Source: an uncultured Lachnospiraceae bacterium
GTDB lineage: Bacteria > Bacillota > Clostridia > Lachnospirales > Lachnospiraceae
Assembly: GCA_947577185.1 (NCBI GenBank)
Contig: CANPUE010000008.1
Coordinates: forward strand, 1 to 64,000
Direction: 5' to 3'
DNA length: 64,000 bases
Within the stretch, counting starts at the first letter, position 1; each line of letters starts with the position of its first letter. Both the position numbers and the translations under genes were made by a program. Below the pieces are notes generated by a model that saw only the letters and a program-made list of their open reading frames with translations, was not told the DNA's origin and ran no database searches. Shown piece by piece: positions 29,903 to 39,150 of this stretch.

Positions 29903-29974
29903 TGTTGTAATCTGCCTTTCTGCAAAAACTGCCGTCATATGGTATCTTCTGCCCTGTCACAGACGCTTTCAGAC

Positions 29975-30193
29975 TCAGTCGAAATCAAACTTCGTAAACC
30001 GCTTCATCGCATCCTTATACCGAAAGCGCACCATCTCATTTTTCTCCAGAACATCCTCTTCCGTCCCGACATACTGACAGCGGATACAGTGATATTCCTT
30101 TTTGTCTTTGTCATAAAACATATCGATATCCAGGTCTCTCATAAAACAGGAGGGACATCTGTAATTTAGTCTGCCTTTGCCAGATTGAGCCAT
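29975..30193 (-). CDS. Small zinc-ribbon protein
   Basis: 72 aa with CPSC...CIRC pairs; overlaps the 3' end of the upstream gene by 28 nt. Confidence 0.65.
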   Translation of the reverse strand: MAQSGKGRLNYRCPSCFMRDLDIDMFYDKDKKEYHCIRCQYVGTEEDVLEKNEMVRFRYKDAMKRFTKFDFD

Positions 30194-32025
30194 GTCGCAA
30201 ATACCTCCTTATCTTTCAGCTTTGTTGTATAACCTAACGTAAACATCGGTGAAAAGGCATATCCTTCTTTGATATAGCCTGTCGCTTCTTTCTTTTCACA
30301 GGTGAGGGATACCCTCGTCTCGATCTCAGGAACGACGGCGGTGACTTCTGCAGCGCCTTCCATCTGCTCCTCGCGGCATTTGTAAGCATATCTGATTTCC
30401 TTACTGTCTGCGCCGTCTGTGCAGGTGAGCGTGATATTGCTCATATCCTCGGAGTATTCCGTCGTGCCGTAGCAGGCTGTCATATACTCATTGATCTCCA
30501 CTTCTGCATCCGGTCTGCTCATCTCAAGAATGGTTCTTTCAATCTTCACCGCACTGCTGCCTTCCTCAAAATACAGCTTCGTCTGCAGTTTCACAGTCAG
30601 ATCGTAAAATTCAATGTCCACCGGATCGAGCGTAAGAATCCTTGTTTTCCCTTCCTGTGAATCAGATTTCTCTTCGGAAAAATGTGCTTTTGTCCTGCAC
30701 AGGCAAAGATCCACTTCCTCCCCCTGATAAGTCAGCTTCGCACTTCTGACCGTACCTTCTCCCGCATAATGCGTGAAGTATCCGGCTCTGTATTTTTCCT
30801 GGATCAAAAACGGATAGGAAGCATCCGTGATGTGCTTCGTTCCGATTCCCACCGGCCATTCCAGTTTCGCCGCGTAAGGACGCAGATCAACGATCGCACC
30901 GCCCTGATCCATGTTCGCACAGACTCTCATGAAGGGATCGCAGTACCAGAAAAGCTGTTTGTCCGATCCATATAAAATGTCACGCCAAAGAGCGCATTCC
31001 GGCTCTGTGTATGTTTTCTTCTGACGATAGTAACCGGCAAATTCAGCCATTGTCATATCATCCAGTTTTCCCTCTTTTTTCAGTTGTCCATAGTAGGCCA
31101 TCCCGTCTTCATAAGACTTTAAGAGAAGTTCATAGGGCGCCTCCCAGCGGCCCATCTTGTTCATCCAGCCGGGACCGACGAACATCATATTGTACGCATA
31201 TCCGTTATTATATCTGGCCAGATCACGGTACTGATCGATCAGATTATATAAATAGGGATATTCCCATGTCTTAGAATCATAACTCATACTGCGCAGCACG
31301 TTCTGCGGATGGGTTCCGAAATTGGATCCGTTTCCGTCATAGCAGGCAATCAGATCGCGCGACAGATGCGGGATCGCCACAATACCGCTGTCCTCCGCCT
31401 CATTTGCAGCCGGTGCATGTACGTTCTGCCTGCTTGGGATCCATGGCGCCCACGGGCCGCCGTCCATGAATGTATACCAGGAATTGTTGCAGGTATGATA
31501 TGCCTTCGGGCCCTCCTCCCAGCATGTCGCGACCGCACACTTGACCATCGGATATTTTTCTTTGATATAGTTAATCAGATCGGCATCCATGTAATAAGAT
31601 CCCGTCGATTCCGGATAAAACCCGAAACGGTCATAAAATTTGCCGAACACGTCGTCCACGATCGATTTCTTATCTTCCATGGAAAACATCCAGATACAGA
31701 AATCTTTTGTTTTATATTTTTCACGGAACTCCTTACAGGGCAGTCCTAATAAAGAAAGCGCGATCTCGTCACCATATTTCTCATGATCGGCTTTGGCAAG
31801 TTCGACCGCCTCATCATTAAACAATGATGCGTAAGTCATCTGAATCGTTGTCTTGAGACCGTTCTTGTGTGCGATCGCCTGCTGGGTCCTGAAAATATCC
31901 AAAGACTCCGTAAGCAGCGCCTTTCTGCCGATATCTTCCTCTTTTCCGTGTCCGGTTACCTTCTCTGCATATTCAGGCACCATCTCCGGACGATGGATAA
32001 TGTTTACGATAAATTTATTTTCCAT
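30166..32025 (-). CDS. Uncharacterised large protein, possibly a carbohydrate-active enzyme
   Basis: Starts MENKFIVNIIHRPEMVPEYAEKVTGHG; 619 aa; adjacent to a divergent LacI regulator. Fold assignment not possible by eye. Confidence 0.7.
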   Translation of the reverse strand: MENKFIVNIIHRPEMVPEYAEKVTGHGKEEDIGRKALLTESLDIFRTQQAIAHKNGLKTTIQMTYASLFNDEAVELAKADHEKYGDEIALSLLGLPCKEFREKYKTKDFCIWMFSMEDKKSIVDDVFGKFYDRFGFYPESTGSYYMDADLINYIKEKYPMVKCAVATCWEEGPKAYHTCNNSWYTFMDGGPWAPWIPSRQNVHAPAANEAEDSGIVAIPHLSRDLIACYDGNGSNFGTHPQNVLRSMSYDSKTWEYPYLYNLIDQYRDLARYNNGYAYNMMFVGPGWMNKMGRWEAPYELLLKSYEDGMAYYGQLKKEGKLDDMTMAEFAGYYRQKKTYTEPECALWRDILYGSDKQLFWYCDPFMRVCANMDQGGAIVDLRPYAAKLEWPVGIGTKHITDASYPFLIQEKYRAGYFTHYAGEGTVRSAKLTYQGEEVDLCLCRTKAHFSEEKSDSQEGKTRILTLDPVDIEFYDLTVKLQTKLYFEEGSSAVKIERTILEMSRPDAEVEINEYMTACYGTTEYSEDMSNITLTCTDGADSKEIRYAYKCREEQMEGAAEVTAVVPEIETRVSLTCEKKEATGYIKEGYAFSPMFTLGYTTKLKDKEVFATWLNLAKAD

Positions 32026-32072
32026 ATTGTCCTCCTTCAGCCCCCTGCTCTTTTCTTGATTTTTCAAGTGCG

Positions 32073-32122
32073 CAATCGGTTGTTCATGTTCCTAGAATAA
32101 CAAACGGGGCAGTTGTTGTCAA
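32073..32122 (-). promoter_or_regulatory. Promoter with LacI-type operator upstream of the 30166-32025 gene
   Basis: Minus strand TTGACA (32117-32122) - 17 nt - TATTCT (32094-32099); CAACCGATTG near-palindrome with central CG at 32073-32082, just downstream of -10. Confidence 0.65.
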
Positions 32123-32163
32123 TGAACACAATTGCCTATTTGATTCAAAAATATTTGTGCATT

Positions 32164-33171
32164 TTATACATATCCCTCCGTCGAGTCACGCATGGATACC
32201 CGGTATCCAAGAAGCGTTCGGGCGGGCACTTCCCCGCCGTCTATCATGTCCAAAAGGATCTTACAGGTCATTTCCCCCAGCTCCTCCACGTCAAAGCGGA
32301 TCGAAGTCACCGAAGGCGACCGGTTTTCCAGAAAGGAACTGTCGTAAAAAGAGGCAATCTTTATCTGCTCCGGTACTTTAACCCTTCTTTGCTGCAACGT
32401 ATTGAGCACACATCCGCAAAGATGATCATCCATCGCGATAATGCATTCCGTCCCATTTGCGAGCAGCTTTGTCACGATCTCCTCAACCTGTCGTGCATCT
32501 TCCACATCCAGATAAATATCTTCTTCGCATACCGCCCGGCCTTTGCCGGCAAACGCGTCCAAAAAACCGCTCAGTCTGTTGCCTGTTACGATATAATCCT
32601 GTCTCCCGCCGATCAGGGCGATCCTGTTCACACCCTTCTTTAACATGTTCTCCGTCAACTCCCTGCAGGCGCTCCTGTGATCATTGTCAATCTGCACGAT
32701 GGAGTCATCCTGCATACTGCCGATCGTCACAAACGGAATGCCTGTTTCTTTCAGGTATCTGGCCGGTGCATCCTCCACCAGCGTCCGCGTCAGGATCACG
32801 CCGTCCACTTTATGATTCACAATGACACGCTGCAGCTTGGAAATATCGTCCGGTGTGACCACAGAGATCAACACATCATAATCTTTCTCAGAAGCAGTCC
32901 GGCTGATGCCGAGCATACACTTCTGGAAGAAGGGAAGTTCCACAATATGATAATCTCCCGGAAGCACCAGACCGATGTTGTAAGTCCTCGACTGCGCGAG
33001 TCCTTTCGCGATCACATTCGGCCTGTAATCGTGCGCTTCGATATACTGTAATACTTTCTCCCGTGTCTTGTTCCCGATCCGTCCCTTGCCGGATATGGCA
33101 CGTGACACAGTCGTTTTGGAAACGCCAAGTTCCTCTGCGATATCTCCGATCGTTAAATTTCTGTTATCTGC
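32164..33171 (-). CDS. LacI-family transcriptional regulator
   Basis: MADNRNLTIGDIAEELGVSKTTVSRAISGKGRIGNKTREKVLQYIEAHDYRPNVIAKGLA. Confidence 0.94.
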   Translation of the reverse strand, partial: ADNRNLTIGDIAEELGVSKTTVSRAISGKGRIGNKTREKVLQYIEAHDYRPNVIAKGLAQSRTYNIGLVLPGDYHIVELPFFQKCMLGISRTASEKDYDVLISVVTPDDISKLQRVIVNHKVDGVILTRTLVEDAPARYLKETGIPFVTIGSMQDDSIVQIDNDHRSACRELTENMLKKGVNRIALIGGRQDYIVTGNRLSGFLDAFAGKGRAVCEEDIYLDVEDARQVEEIVTKLLANGTECIIAMDDHLCGCVLNTLQQRRVKVPEQIKIASFYDSSFLENRSPSVTSIRFDVEELGEMTCKILLDMIDGGEVPARTLLGYRVSMRDSTEGYV

Positions 33172-33377
33172 CATGACGGAAGAAAACCTGCCTTTCTGTA
33201 GTATTCGTTTACGCGGAATCATTTATACTTCATGCCCGCTCAATGACAGCGTACCAAAAAAAGAGGGACGTTTCAATATCTTACGGCGATCCGTCTCAGA
33301 ATACCGGTCAGAAAAAGCCGCGCTGCACAACCGTTTTCCGCACACAAAAAAATTCCGTGCAAAACACGGAATGTTAA

Positions 33378-33448
33378 CAGGGGCAGTAGGAATCGAACCC
33401 ACATCGATGGTTTTGGAGACCACTGTTCTACCTTTGAACTATGCCCCT
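33378..33448 (-). tRNA. tRNA-Trp (anticodon CCA)
   Basis: Reverse complement AGGGGCATAGTTCAAAGGTAGAACAGTGGTCTCCAAAACCATCGATGTGGGTTCGATTCCTACTGCCCCTG; anticodon loop CTCCAAA. Confidence 0.95.
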
Positions 33449-33629
33449 AAAATATAGAAACTCAACAAAAAGAATTATAGCACAGATACCGGCATGTTGG
33501 CAAGAACTTTTTCAGGGAATTTGGCGAAAAAAATCCGGCAAAAAAATCCGGTAAGAAAAAAACCTTCAGCAGATTTCTTCTCTTACTGTTGTTCATAAGC
33601 CCTGTTCTCTCCCTCCGCGTATCACTCTT

Positions 33630-34910
33630 TCAGTTATCTTTTATCCGCACCATCACATCCAGCACGAAATATCCGTCCTGTGTATAACAGCACATGTCTC
33701 CTTCCAGACGCTGTGCAGCCTCCTGTACCGTCGGAATCCCGAAACCATGATCATGTCCTGCTTTCCCGGTGGGCGGGATCGTTCCGCTCTCCACGCACAG
33801 GCTCCCGGAACAGCGGTTTTTGATGCGGATCAGAAGATACGCCTTTTTGTACTTCATCTGTATGGAAACTTCTCTGTCGCTCTCGTTAAGATTTTTGAGC
33901 GCCTCACAGGCATTTTCCAGACCATTTGTCAGAATCTGGCACAGTTCCATGTATGGCACCTCTTCCTCACCGATCTGAATGTCCATTCTGCATTGTGCCC
34001 CGATCTCCTGAAATCTGTGATAGTATTGGGCAAGCAGTGCGTTGATATAAGGATTGGCACAAAACTGCCCTGATGCAACGTCCATCTCTTCCTTAACTCC
34101 TTCCAGATACTGCAGCGCCTCTTCCGTCCTGCCTGATGCGAGCAGGCCGGAAAGCATAATCGTATGTCCTTTCATATCGTGTTTCATTTTACGGATACGC
34201 TGTTGGCTGTCAAGCTGTGCCGCCAGAAAATTTTTCTGTTCCTGCAGGATGCGTTCACTCTGCTGCTTTCTGTAGAGGAGGAGCTGTCTGTATAATGACG
34301 AGAATATCACGCCGTAACTAAATAACAGCAGCAGCAGAACCAGAATACAGGAAAGCGTATCTTCCGGCCGGTTAACGATGTTGGTGGGAAACTGTACGAT
34401 CACCACAAGAAGCACATAATACAACATCGTCATGCAGGCAAAAAACCCCCATCCCTTTTCCACTGTGTTTTGCAGTTCCAGGTATGGTTTACGCAGAAAC
34501 CTGTATACACAATATTCCACGAGCGGATAGGCGATCAGCCTGCTGACAAAAAGTACGATATACTGTCCTCCGCCCAGATAATAGTCGAGCAGGTTCGTGA
34601 CTGCCATGATCCAGAGGCAGGTAGTGTCCGCCAGACAGAAAGTGAGCACAAACCGGAATTTCTTGTCTGCGGACATCACATAGAAAAAGATAAAACTTGG
34701 AATCGAACAGGTAAACAAAAAAACCTTTGACACAAAGTCAATACCTGCCGCCAGCAGCAACACCGCATTGAGAAACATCAGTGCTCCCATGCCGATCCCC
34801 GCGGCCAGAATCGTCCTTTTGCGCGTATAGCGCGATCGAAACAGCATAATGAACAGGAATATCACATGAAACATGGCCCAGAATATCGACAAATCCCTCA
34901 GTATTTCCAT
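33630..34910 (-). CDS. GHKL sensor histidine kinase (AgrC-like)
   Basis: N-terminal multi-TM region; H-box IRKMKHDMKGHTIMLSGLL; ATPase motifs NGLENACEAL and HGFGIPTVQEAAQRLEGD. Confidence 0.87.
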   Translation of the reverse strand: MEILRDLSIFWAMFHVIFLFIMLFRSRYTRKRTILAAGIGMGALMFLNAVLLLAAGIDFVSKVFLFTCSIPSFIFFYVMSADKKFRFVLTFCLADTTCLWIMAVTNLLDYYLGGGQYIVLFVSRLIAYPLVEYCVYRFLRKPYLELQNTVEKGWGFFACMTMLYYVLLVVIVQFPTNIVNRPEDTLSCILVLLLLLFSYGVIFSSLYRQLLLYRKQQSERILQEQKNFLAAQLDSQQRIRKMKHDMKGHTIMLSGLLASGRTEEALQYLEGVKEEMDVASGQFCANPYINALLAQYYHRFQEIGAQCRMDIQIGEEEVPYMELCQILTNGLENACEALKNLNESDREVSIQMKYKKAYLLIRIKNRCSGSLCVESGTIPPTGKAGHDHGFGIPTVQEAAQRLEGDMCCYTQDGYFVLDVMVRIKDN

Positions 34911-34958
34911 CTTCTCAAACTACCCTCCATATCAGAGCAGTCAAAGCGCATCCCCGGC

Positions 34959-35033
34959 TCTGACTCATAATTGCAGTCTGAACAAAGTTCAGACTTTGAA
35001 AAATCATTGCTTCGGCATGATTTTTCAACCTAC
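34959..35033. repeat. Dispersed modular hairpin repeat, copy A
   Basis: TTGAAAAATCAT..ATGATTTTTCAA hairpin (34996-35028), AGTCTGAAC-AAA-GTTCAGACT hairpin (34975-34995) and TCTGACTCAT edge, all shared in architecture with copy B. Confidence 0.75.
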
Positions 35034-35720
35034 CTCTTCAAACATAATCTCATGATAGCGCGCTCTCACATCAGCATAATAACGCCTGGAAACCGGAATC
35101 TGATGTCCGGCTATCATTAGCTGCGTGCCGCTCATACTATCCACATGGTACATATTGACCAGAAAACTCTGATGGCAGCGCAGGAATACGCCGCCCTGAA
35201 GCTCCTGCTCCATTTCCGTCAGCCTGCCGCTGCATTCATGTACTGCACCATCCTCACAGCAGATGGAAACAGTGTGCTCTCTGCTGCTCATATACAAGAT
35301 CGTATTATACGGAATGCAGATCGTCTGTTTACGGGAACGAACCGTAAGGCTCCTGTCTTTTCTGAGTACTGTATCCATCACCCGGTCAAGAAGTCTCTGC
35401 AGTTCCTCATCCCGCACGGGTTTGATCAGATACTGAAGAACATACAGGTTATAAGCTTCTCTGTAAAAGTCGTTGCTCGTAGTAATAAAGCAGATGGCAG
35501 CATCCTCCTGCCGGGCACGGATTCTTTTTGCCAGTTCGATCCCATCCGCCGATTCTGTTATATAAATATCCAGCAGATACAGGTCATAACAAAACGACCT
35601 GCTCTCAACATCCGTCAGGAGACTTTCCGCGTCCGTATACACCACGGCCGCATGTCCGGTCAGACGGCTTTTTAGTTCCTCCGCATCTGCCGCACAGTCA
35701 TCACAGATTGCAATCCTCAT
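35025..35720 (-). CDS. LytTR-family response regulator (AgrA-like)
   Basis: MRIAICDDCAADAEELKSRL receiver; LLDIYI phosphoacceptor region; LytTR domain with HECSGRLTEMEQELQGGVFLRCHQSFLVNMYHVDSM. Confidence 0.92.
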   Translation of the reverse strand: MRIAICDDCAADAEELKSRLTGHAAVVYTDAESLLTDVESRSFCYDLYLLDIYITESADGIELAKRIRARQEDAAICFITTSNDFYREAYNLYVLQYLIKPVRDEELQRLLDRVMDTVLRKDRSLTVRSRKQTICIPYNTILYMSSREHTVSICCEDGAVHECSGRLTEMEQELQGGVFLRCHQSFLVNMYHVDSMSGTQLMIAGHQIPVSRRYYADVRARYHEIMFEEVG

Positions 35721-35824
35721 AGAAACCTGTCCTTTCGCTTTCATTTTTCCTGTCATACAGGATCCATTTTTCATGTACAATCTATTATTATATTTTATCA
35801 TATCATATTTTTTTTCTTCATTAA

Positions 35825-35854
35825 TATGTTAATTTTGGCTTTTCAGATGTTATT
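35825..35854 (+). promoter_or_regulatory. Candidate LytTR-type direct repeat
   Basis: TATGTTAAT - 12 nt - GATGTTATT: 9+12+9 spacing as in AgrA-type sites. Confidence 0.45.
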
Positions 35855-35909
35855 TCTGCAAATACGACATTTTTCGCGCACAATGAACGGGATCCGAATC
35901 GTATACCCA

Positions 35910-35938
35910 TTGCCACAGCAGGCGAAGCATGATATAAT
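35910..35938 (+). promoter_or_regulatory. Sigma-A-like promoter of the 35989 lipoprotein gene
   Basis: TTGCCA - 17 nt - TATAAT. Confidence 0.75.
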
Positions 35939-35988
35939 AATTTCATCTAAATGAGTGCAGTGAAAAGAAAATACAGGATGGAAATACA

Positions 35989-36525
35989 GTGAAAACAAAT
36001 ACGAAGAAAAAACTGCTCAAAAGATCTGCGGCAGGATTCATGATGATAATGTTATTGGGTTTACCGACTGCCTGCGGCAGGGCGGATGCCGTTCCTCTGA
36101 CAATGGGAGATTATGAACTGAATTACAGTGACGGCATCGCAACGAGCCGGGGCATTCATATTGGTTCCACGACAGAAGAATTTCTTGACGCATATGAAGA
36201 TTATGATCTGGAGGTTTCGATTGGCAGCGGCGCCTACGAAGCGTTTGACGCGAAGAAAACACCCGTGCCTTTTACAGATTCCACCCAGACGATCCTGCCT
36301 GCTTTTTTTATCGACGGCACCGCAGCGACAATTGAACAGATCTGTACGGAGAACGCAATCGAACGAAGTGATCTTCTCTCCCTGTTAAGTTCGGAGGAAT
36401 ATCTGGCTGAGCACGAAGTAGAGTACTACTATATGGTCTTCAGCTGGGAAAACGGCGCTGTGGCTGACATCCGCACAGAGTACATGGATTACAACCAGGA
36501 CGCCGCCTATTATCATGAAATGTAA
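35989..36525 (+). CDS. Uncharacterised small lipoprotein
   Basis: Signal peptide with lipobox LPTAC; 178 aa; divergent from the LytTR regulator. Confidence 0.75.
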   Translation: MKTNTKKKLLKRSAAGFMMIMLLGLPTACGRADAVPLTMGDYELNYSDGIATSRGIHIGSTTEEFLDAYEDYDLEVSIGSGAYEAFDAKKTPVPFTDSTQTILPAFFIDGTAATIEQICTENAIERSDLLSLLSSEEYLAEHEVEYYYMVFSWENGAVADIRTEYMDYNQDAAYYHEM

Positions 36526-36537
36526 GATTTGCCTGTA

Positions 36538-37272
36538 TCACCCTGTTTTTTTACCGGCTTTCACCAACAGCATCATTGGGCGGCGCAATTCGTCTTTCAT
36601 TCCCGGAAGGCTCATCATTTCTTCGGGCGGTTCGGCTTCCATAACGGCTTTCAATGTAAAGCCGTTATTCAATAATCCCATTAATATCTGTGTAAGCGTA
36701 TGGTGCTGTTTCACGACATCGCACCCCAGAAAATGCGTGCTTCGTTCTCCCGGAATAAAATACTGATCAACCGGCCAGCATTGGGGTGTTCGATCATCCG
36801 TGTAAATCCAGTCCTGTCCGACTCCTGCCGTAAAAACAGGATGTTCTATGTTAAAAATAAACACGCCGTCCTGCTTCAACGTTCTGTGTACCATTTGAAA
36901 TACTTTCTCGATATTTTCGATATAGTGCAGAGCCAGATTGGATACAACACAGTCCCACATCGTTTCCGGGTACTCATATTCCTCTATTCCGCAGACACGG
37001 TACACTATTCGCTGTTCTGCGTTTCGCTTTTTTGCTTCTTCAATCATTTTCCGGCTCAAATCAATCCCCAATACCTGTTCCGCTCCCTGTTTCGCCGCAT
37101 AGGTACAATGCCAGCCATAGCCACATCCCAGGTCAAGGACAGTTTTTCCCGCAAGCGGCGGAAAGAGGGGCTTTAACTGATGCCATTCTCCGGCAGCGCT
37201 CAGCCCCTCTCTGCTGCGGGGCATTTTTCCGTATTCTTCAAAAAACGTTTCGTTATCGTATTCATTCTTCAT
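36538..37272 (-). CDS. Class I SAM-dependent methyltransferase
   Basis: VLDLGCGYGWHCTYAAKQGAEQVLGIDLSRKMIEEA. Confidence 0.92.
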   Translation of the reverse strand: MKNEYDNETFFEEYGKMPRSREGLSAAGEWHQLKPLFPPLAGKTVLDLGCGYGWHCTYAAKQGAEQVLGIDLSRKMIEEAKKRNAEQRIVYRVCGIEEYEYPETMWDCVVSNLALHYIENIEKVFQMVHRTLKQDGVFIFNIEHPVFTAGVGQDWIYTDDRTPQCWPVDQYFIPGERSTHFLGCDVVKQHHTLTQILMGLLNNGFTLKAVMEAEPPEEMMSLPGMKDELRRPMMLLVKAGKKTG

Positions 37273-37335
37273 GGATCATCGTCCTCCTGATTCAATCTAT
37301 TTTGTTAACCGTTGTCGTACTATCACAATGATATA

Positions 37336-37368
37336 TGAAAAAACCTGACCGCAAGTGTGATCAGGTTT
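37336..37368 (-). terminator. Intrinsic terminator of the ABC exporter operon
   Basis: Minus strand AAACCTGA-tcacacttgcgg-TCAGGTTT followed by a T-run. Confidence 0.8.
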
Positions 37369-37374
37369 CTTTTC

Positions 37375-39150
37375 TTATCTCGCGAACTGACTCTGATAAA
37401 GGTTCGCATAAAATCCGTTCATTGCAAGCAGTTTCTCATGATTTCCCTGCTCTATGATATTTCCGTCCTTCATGACCAGGATCACATCCGCCTCTTTGAT
37501 CGTTGAAAGCCTGTGCGCCACAATAAAGCTGGTTCTGCCTTTCATCATCGTAGCAAACGCCTGCTGTATCTTGATCTCGGTTCTCGTATCGATCGAAGAT
37601 GTCGCTTCATCCAATATCAGCATAGGCGGCAGGCAGAGCATGACTCTGGCGATGCATAAAAGCTGTTTCTGTCCCTGAGAAAGATTCCCCCCGTCCTCTG
37701 CGATCACGGTATCGTATCCGTTTGGCATACGCTTGATAAAGCTGTGTGCGTGGGACGCTTTTGCCGCGGCGATCATTTCTTCTTCGGTCGCTTCCGGTTT
37801 TCCCATCACGATATTTTCCCGGATCGTTCCGGCTTTTAACCAGGTCTCCTGCAATACCATACCATAATTGTGCCGCAGGCTCTTTCTTGTGACTTCTCTG
37901 ATATCATGACCGCTCACGCGGATCGATCCGGCATCCACATCATAAAAACGCATGAGCAGATTGATGACCGTCGTCTTCCCGCAGCCGGTCGGCCCGACGA
38001 TCGCCACTCTCTGTCCCGGTCTGACAGCGAGATTGAAGTCTTCAATGAGTTTTTTATCCGGCACATAAGAAAAGGAAACGTTCTCTAAGGTCACCGAACC
38101 ATCCACCTGTTCTAATACCGCCGCATGCTCCGGCTCTGCAGGCTGCGGTTTTTCTTCGATCAGCTCAAAGATCCTGGCGGCACATGCCAACGCGTTCTGC
38201 AGTTCCGTGACAACGCCGGATATCTCATTGAATGGTTTGGTATACTGATTGGCATAGCTCAAAAAGCAGGAAAGCTGGCCGACACTGATTCCTCCCCGAA
38301 TTGCAAGGACCGCGCCGCTGATCGCCACGCCCGCGTATACGAGATTATTGACGAATCTGGTTGACGGATTCGTGATCGAGGAAAAAAAGATGGCTTTCAA
38401 AGATGCCTTCTGCAGTCTGTCATTGATCTCATCAAACTTTTCCATCGATTCGTCCTCATGGGAAAATGCCTGGACAATCTTCTGGTTACCGATCATCTCA
38501 TCGATAAACGCAGTCTGCTCGCCTCTTGTCTCGGATTGCAGCTTAAACATCGTAAAAGTCTTTTTGGCGATAAAAGCCGCTACCAGAAATGAAAGCGGTG
38601 TGATGAGCACGACAACGCCTGTGATCCCGACGTTAATGCTGAGCATGAAGCCGAGTGTGCCAAGGATCGTGATCACGCCGGTAAAAAACTGGGTAAAACC
38701 CATCAGCAGTCCGTCCGCGAACTGATCCACATCCGCGATAACACGGCTGACGATCTCACCGTAAGAATGCCCGTCTATATATTTTAATGGCAGAATTTCC
38801 AGCTTACAAAATGCCTCGTTGCGGATATCCTGTACGATCCGGTAAGTCATCTTATTATTGCAGACGTTCATCAGCCACTGGGCAAACGCGGTAATCAGGA
38901 TCACTACCGCCATTTTTTGTAAAATCGCAAAAATTCCCGGAAAATCTACGAGTCCTTTTGCCAGGATCAGGTCAATCGCATATCCTGTCAATATCGGCAG
39001 ATACAGGGTAAGCGCCACCGTTACGCCCGCCGCTATGACTGATAATGCCAGATAAACCCAATATTTTCTGATATAGTGAAGCACCTTTTTTAAAGTGTCT
39101 TTCTGATTTTTCCCTGCCTGTTTCATTCCGTTAATCCTTTCCCCAATCAT
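37375..39150 (-). CDS. ABC exporter half-transporter with canonical NBD catalytic residues
   Basis: Walker A GPTGCGKTT, signature LSQGQ, Walker B MLILDEATSSID, switch VAHRLST. Confidence 0.94.
   Translation of the reverse strand: MIGERINGMKQAGKNQKDTLKKVLHYIRKYWVYLALSVIAAGVTVALTLYLPILTGYAIDLILAKGLVDFPGIFAILQKMAVVILITAFAQWLMNVCNNKMTYRIVQDIRNEAFCKLEILPLKYIDGHSYGEIVSRVIADVDQFADGLLMGFTQFFTGVITILGTLGFMLSINVGITGVVVLITPLSFLVAAFIAKKTFTMFKLQSETRGEQTAFIDEMIGNQKIVQAFSHEDESMEKFDEINDRLQKASLKAIFFSSITNPSTRFVNNLVYAGVAISGAVLAIRGGISVGQLSCFLSYANQYTKPFNEISGVVTELQNALACAARIFELIEEKPQPAEPEHAAVLEQVDGSVTLENVSFSYVPDKKLIEDFNLAVRPGQRVAIVGPTGCGKTTVINLLMRFYDVDAGSIRVSGHDIREVTRKSLRHNYGMVLQETWLKAGTIRENIVMGKPEATEEEMIAAAKASHAHSFIKRMPNGYDTVIAEDGGNLSQGQKQLLCIARVMLCLPPMLILDEATSSIDTRTEIKIQQAFATMMKGRTSFIVAHRLSTIKEADVILVMKDGNIIEQGNHEKLLAMNGFYANLYQSQFAR

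Noticed and set aside
33068-33457. 129-aa + strand ORF ending VGIEPTSMVLETTVLPLNYAPKI
   Set aside because: Its C-terminus is translation across the antisense strand of tRNA-Trp, a well-known spurious-ORF signature; the rest is antisense to the LacI gene and its 5' region.
33508-33566. Short A-rich direct repeat (aaaaaaatccggc / aaaaaaatccggt)
   Set aside because: Only two short copies in low-complexity sequence; not evidence for a functional element.
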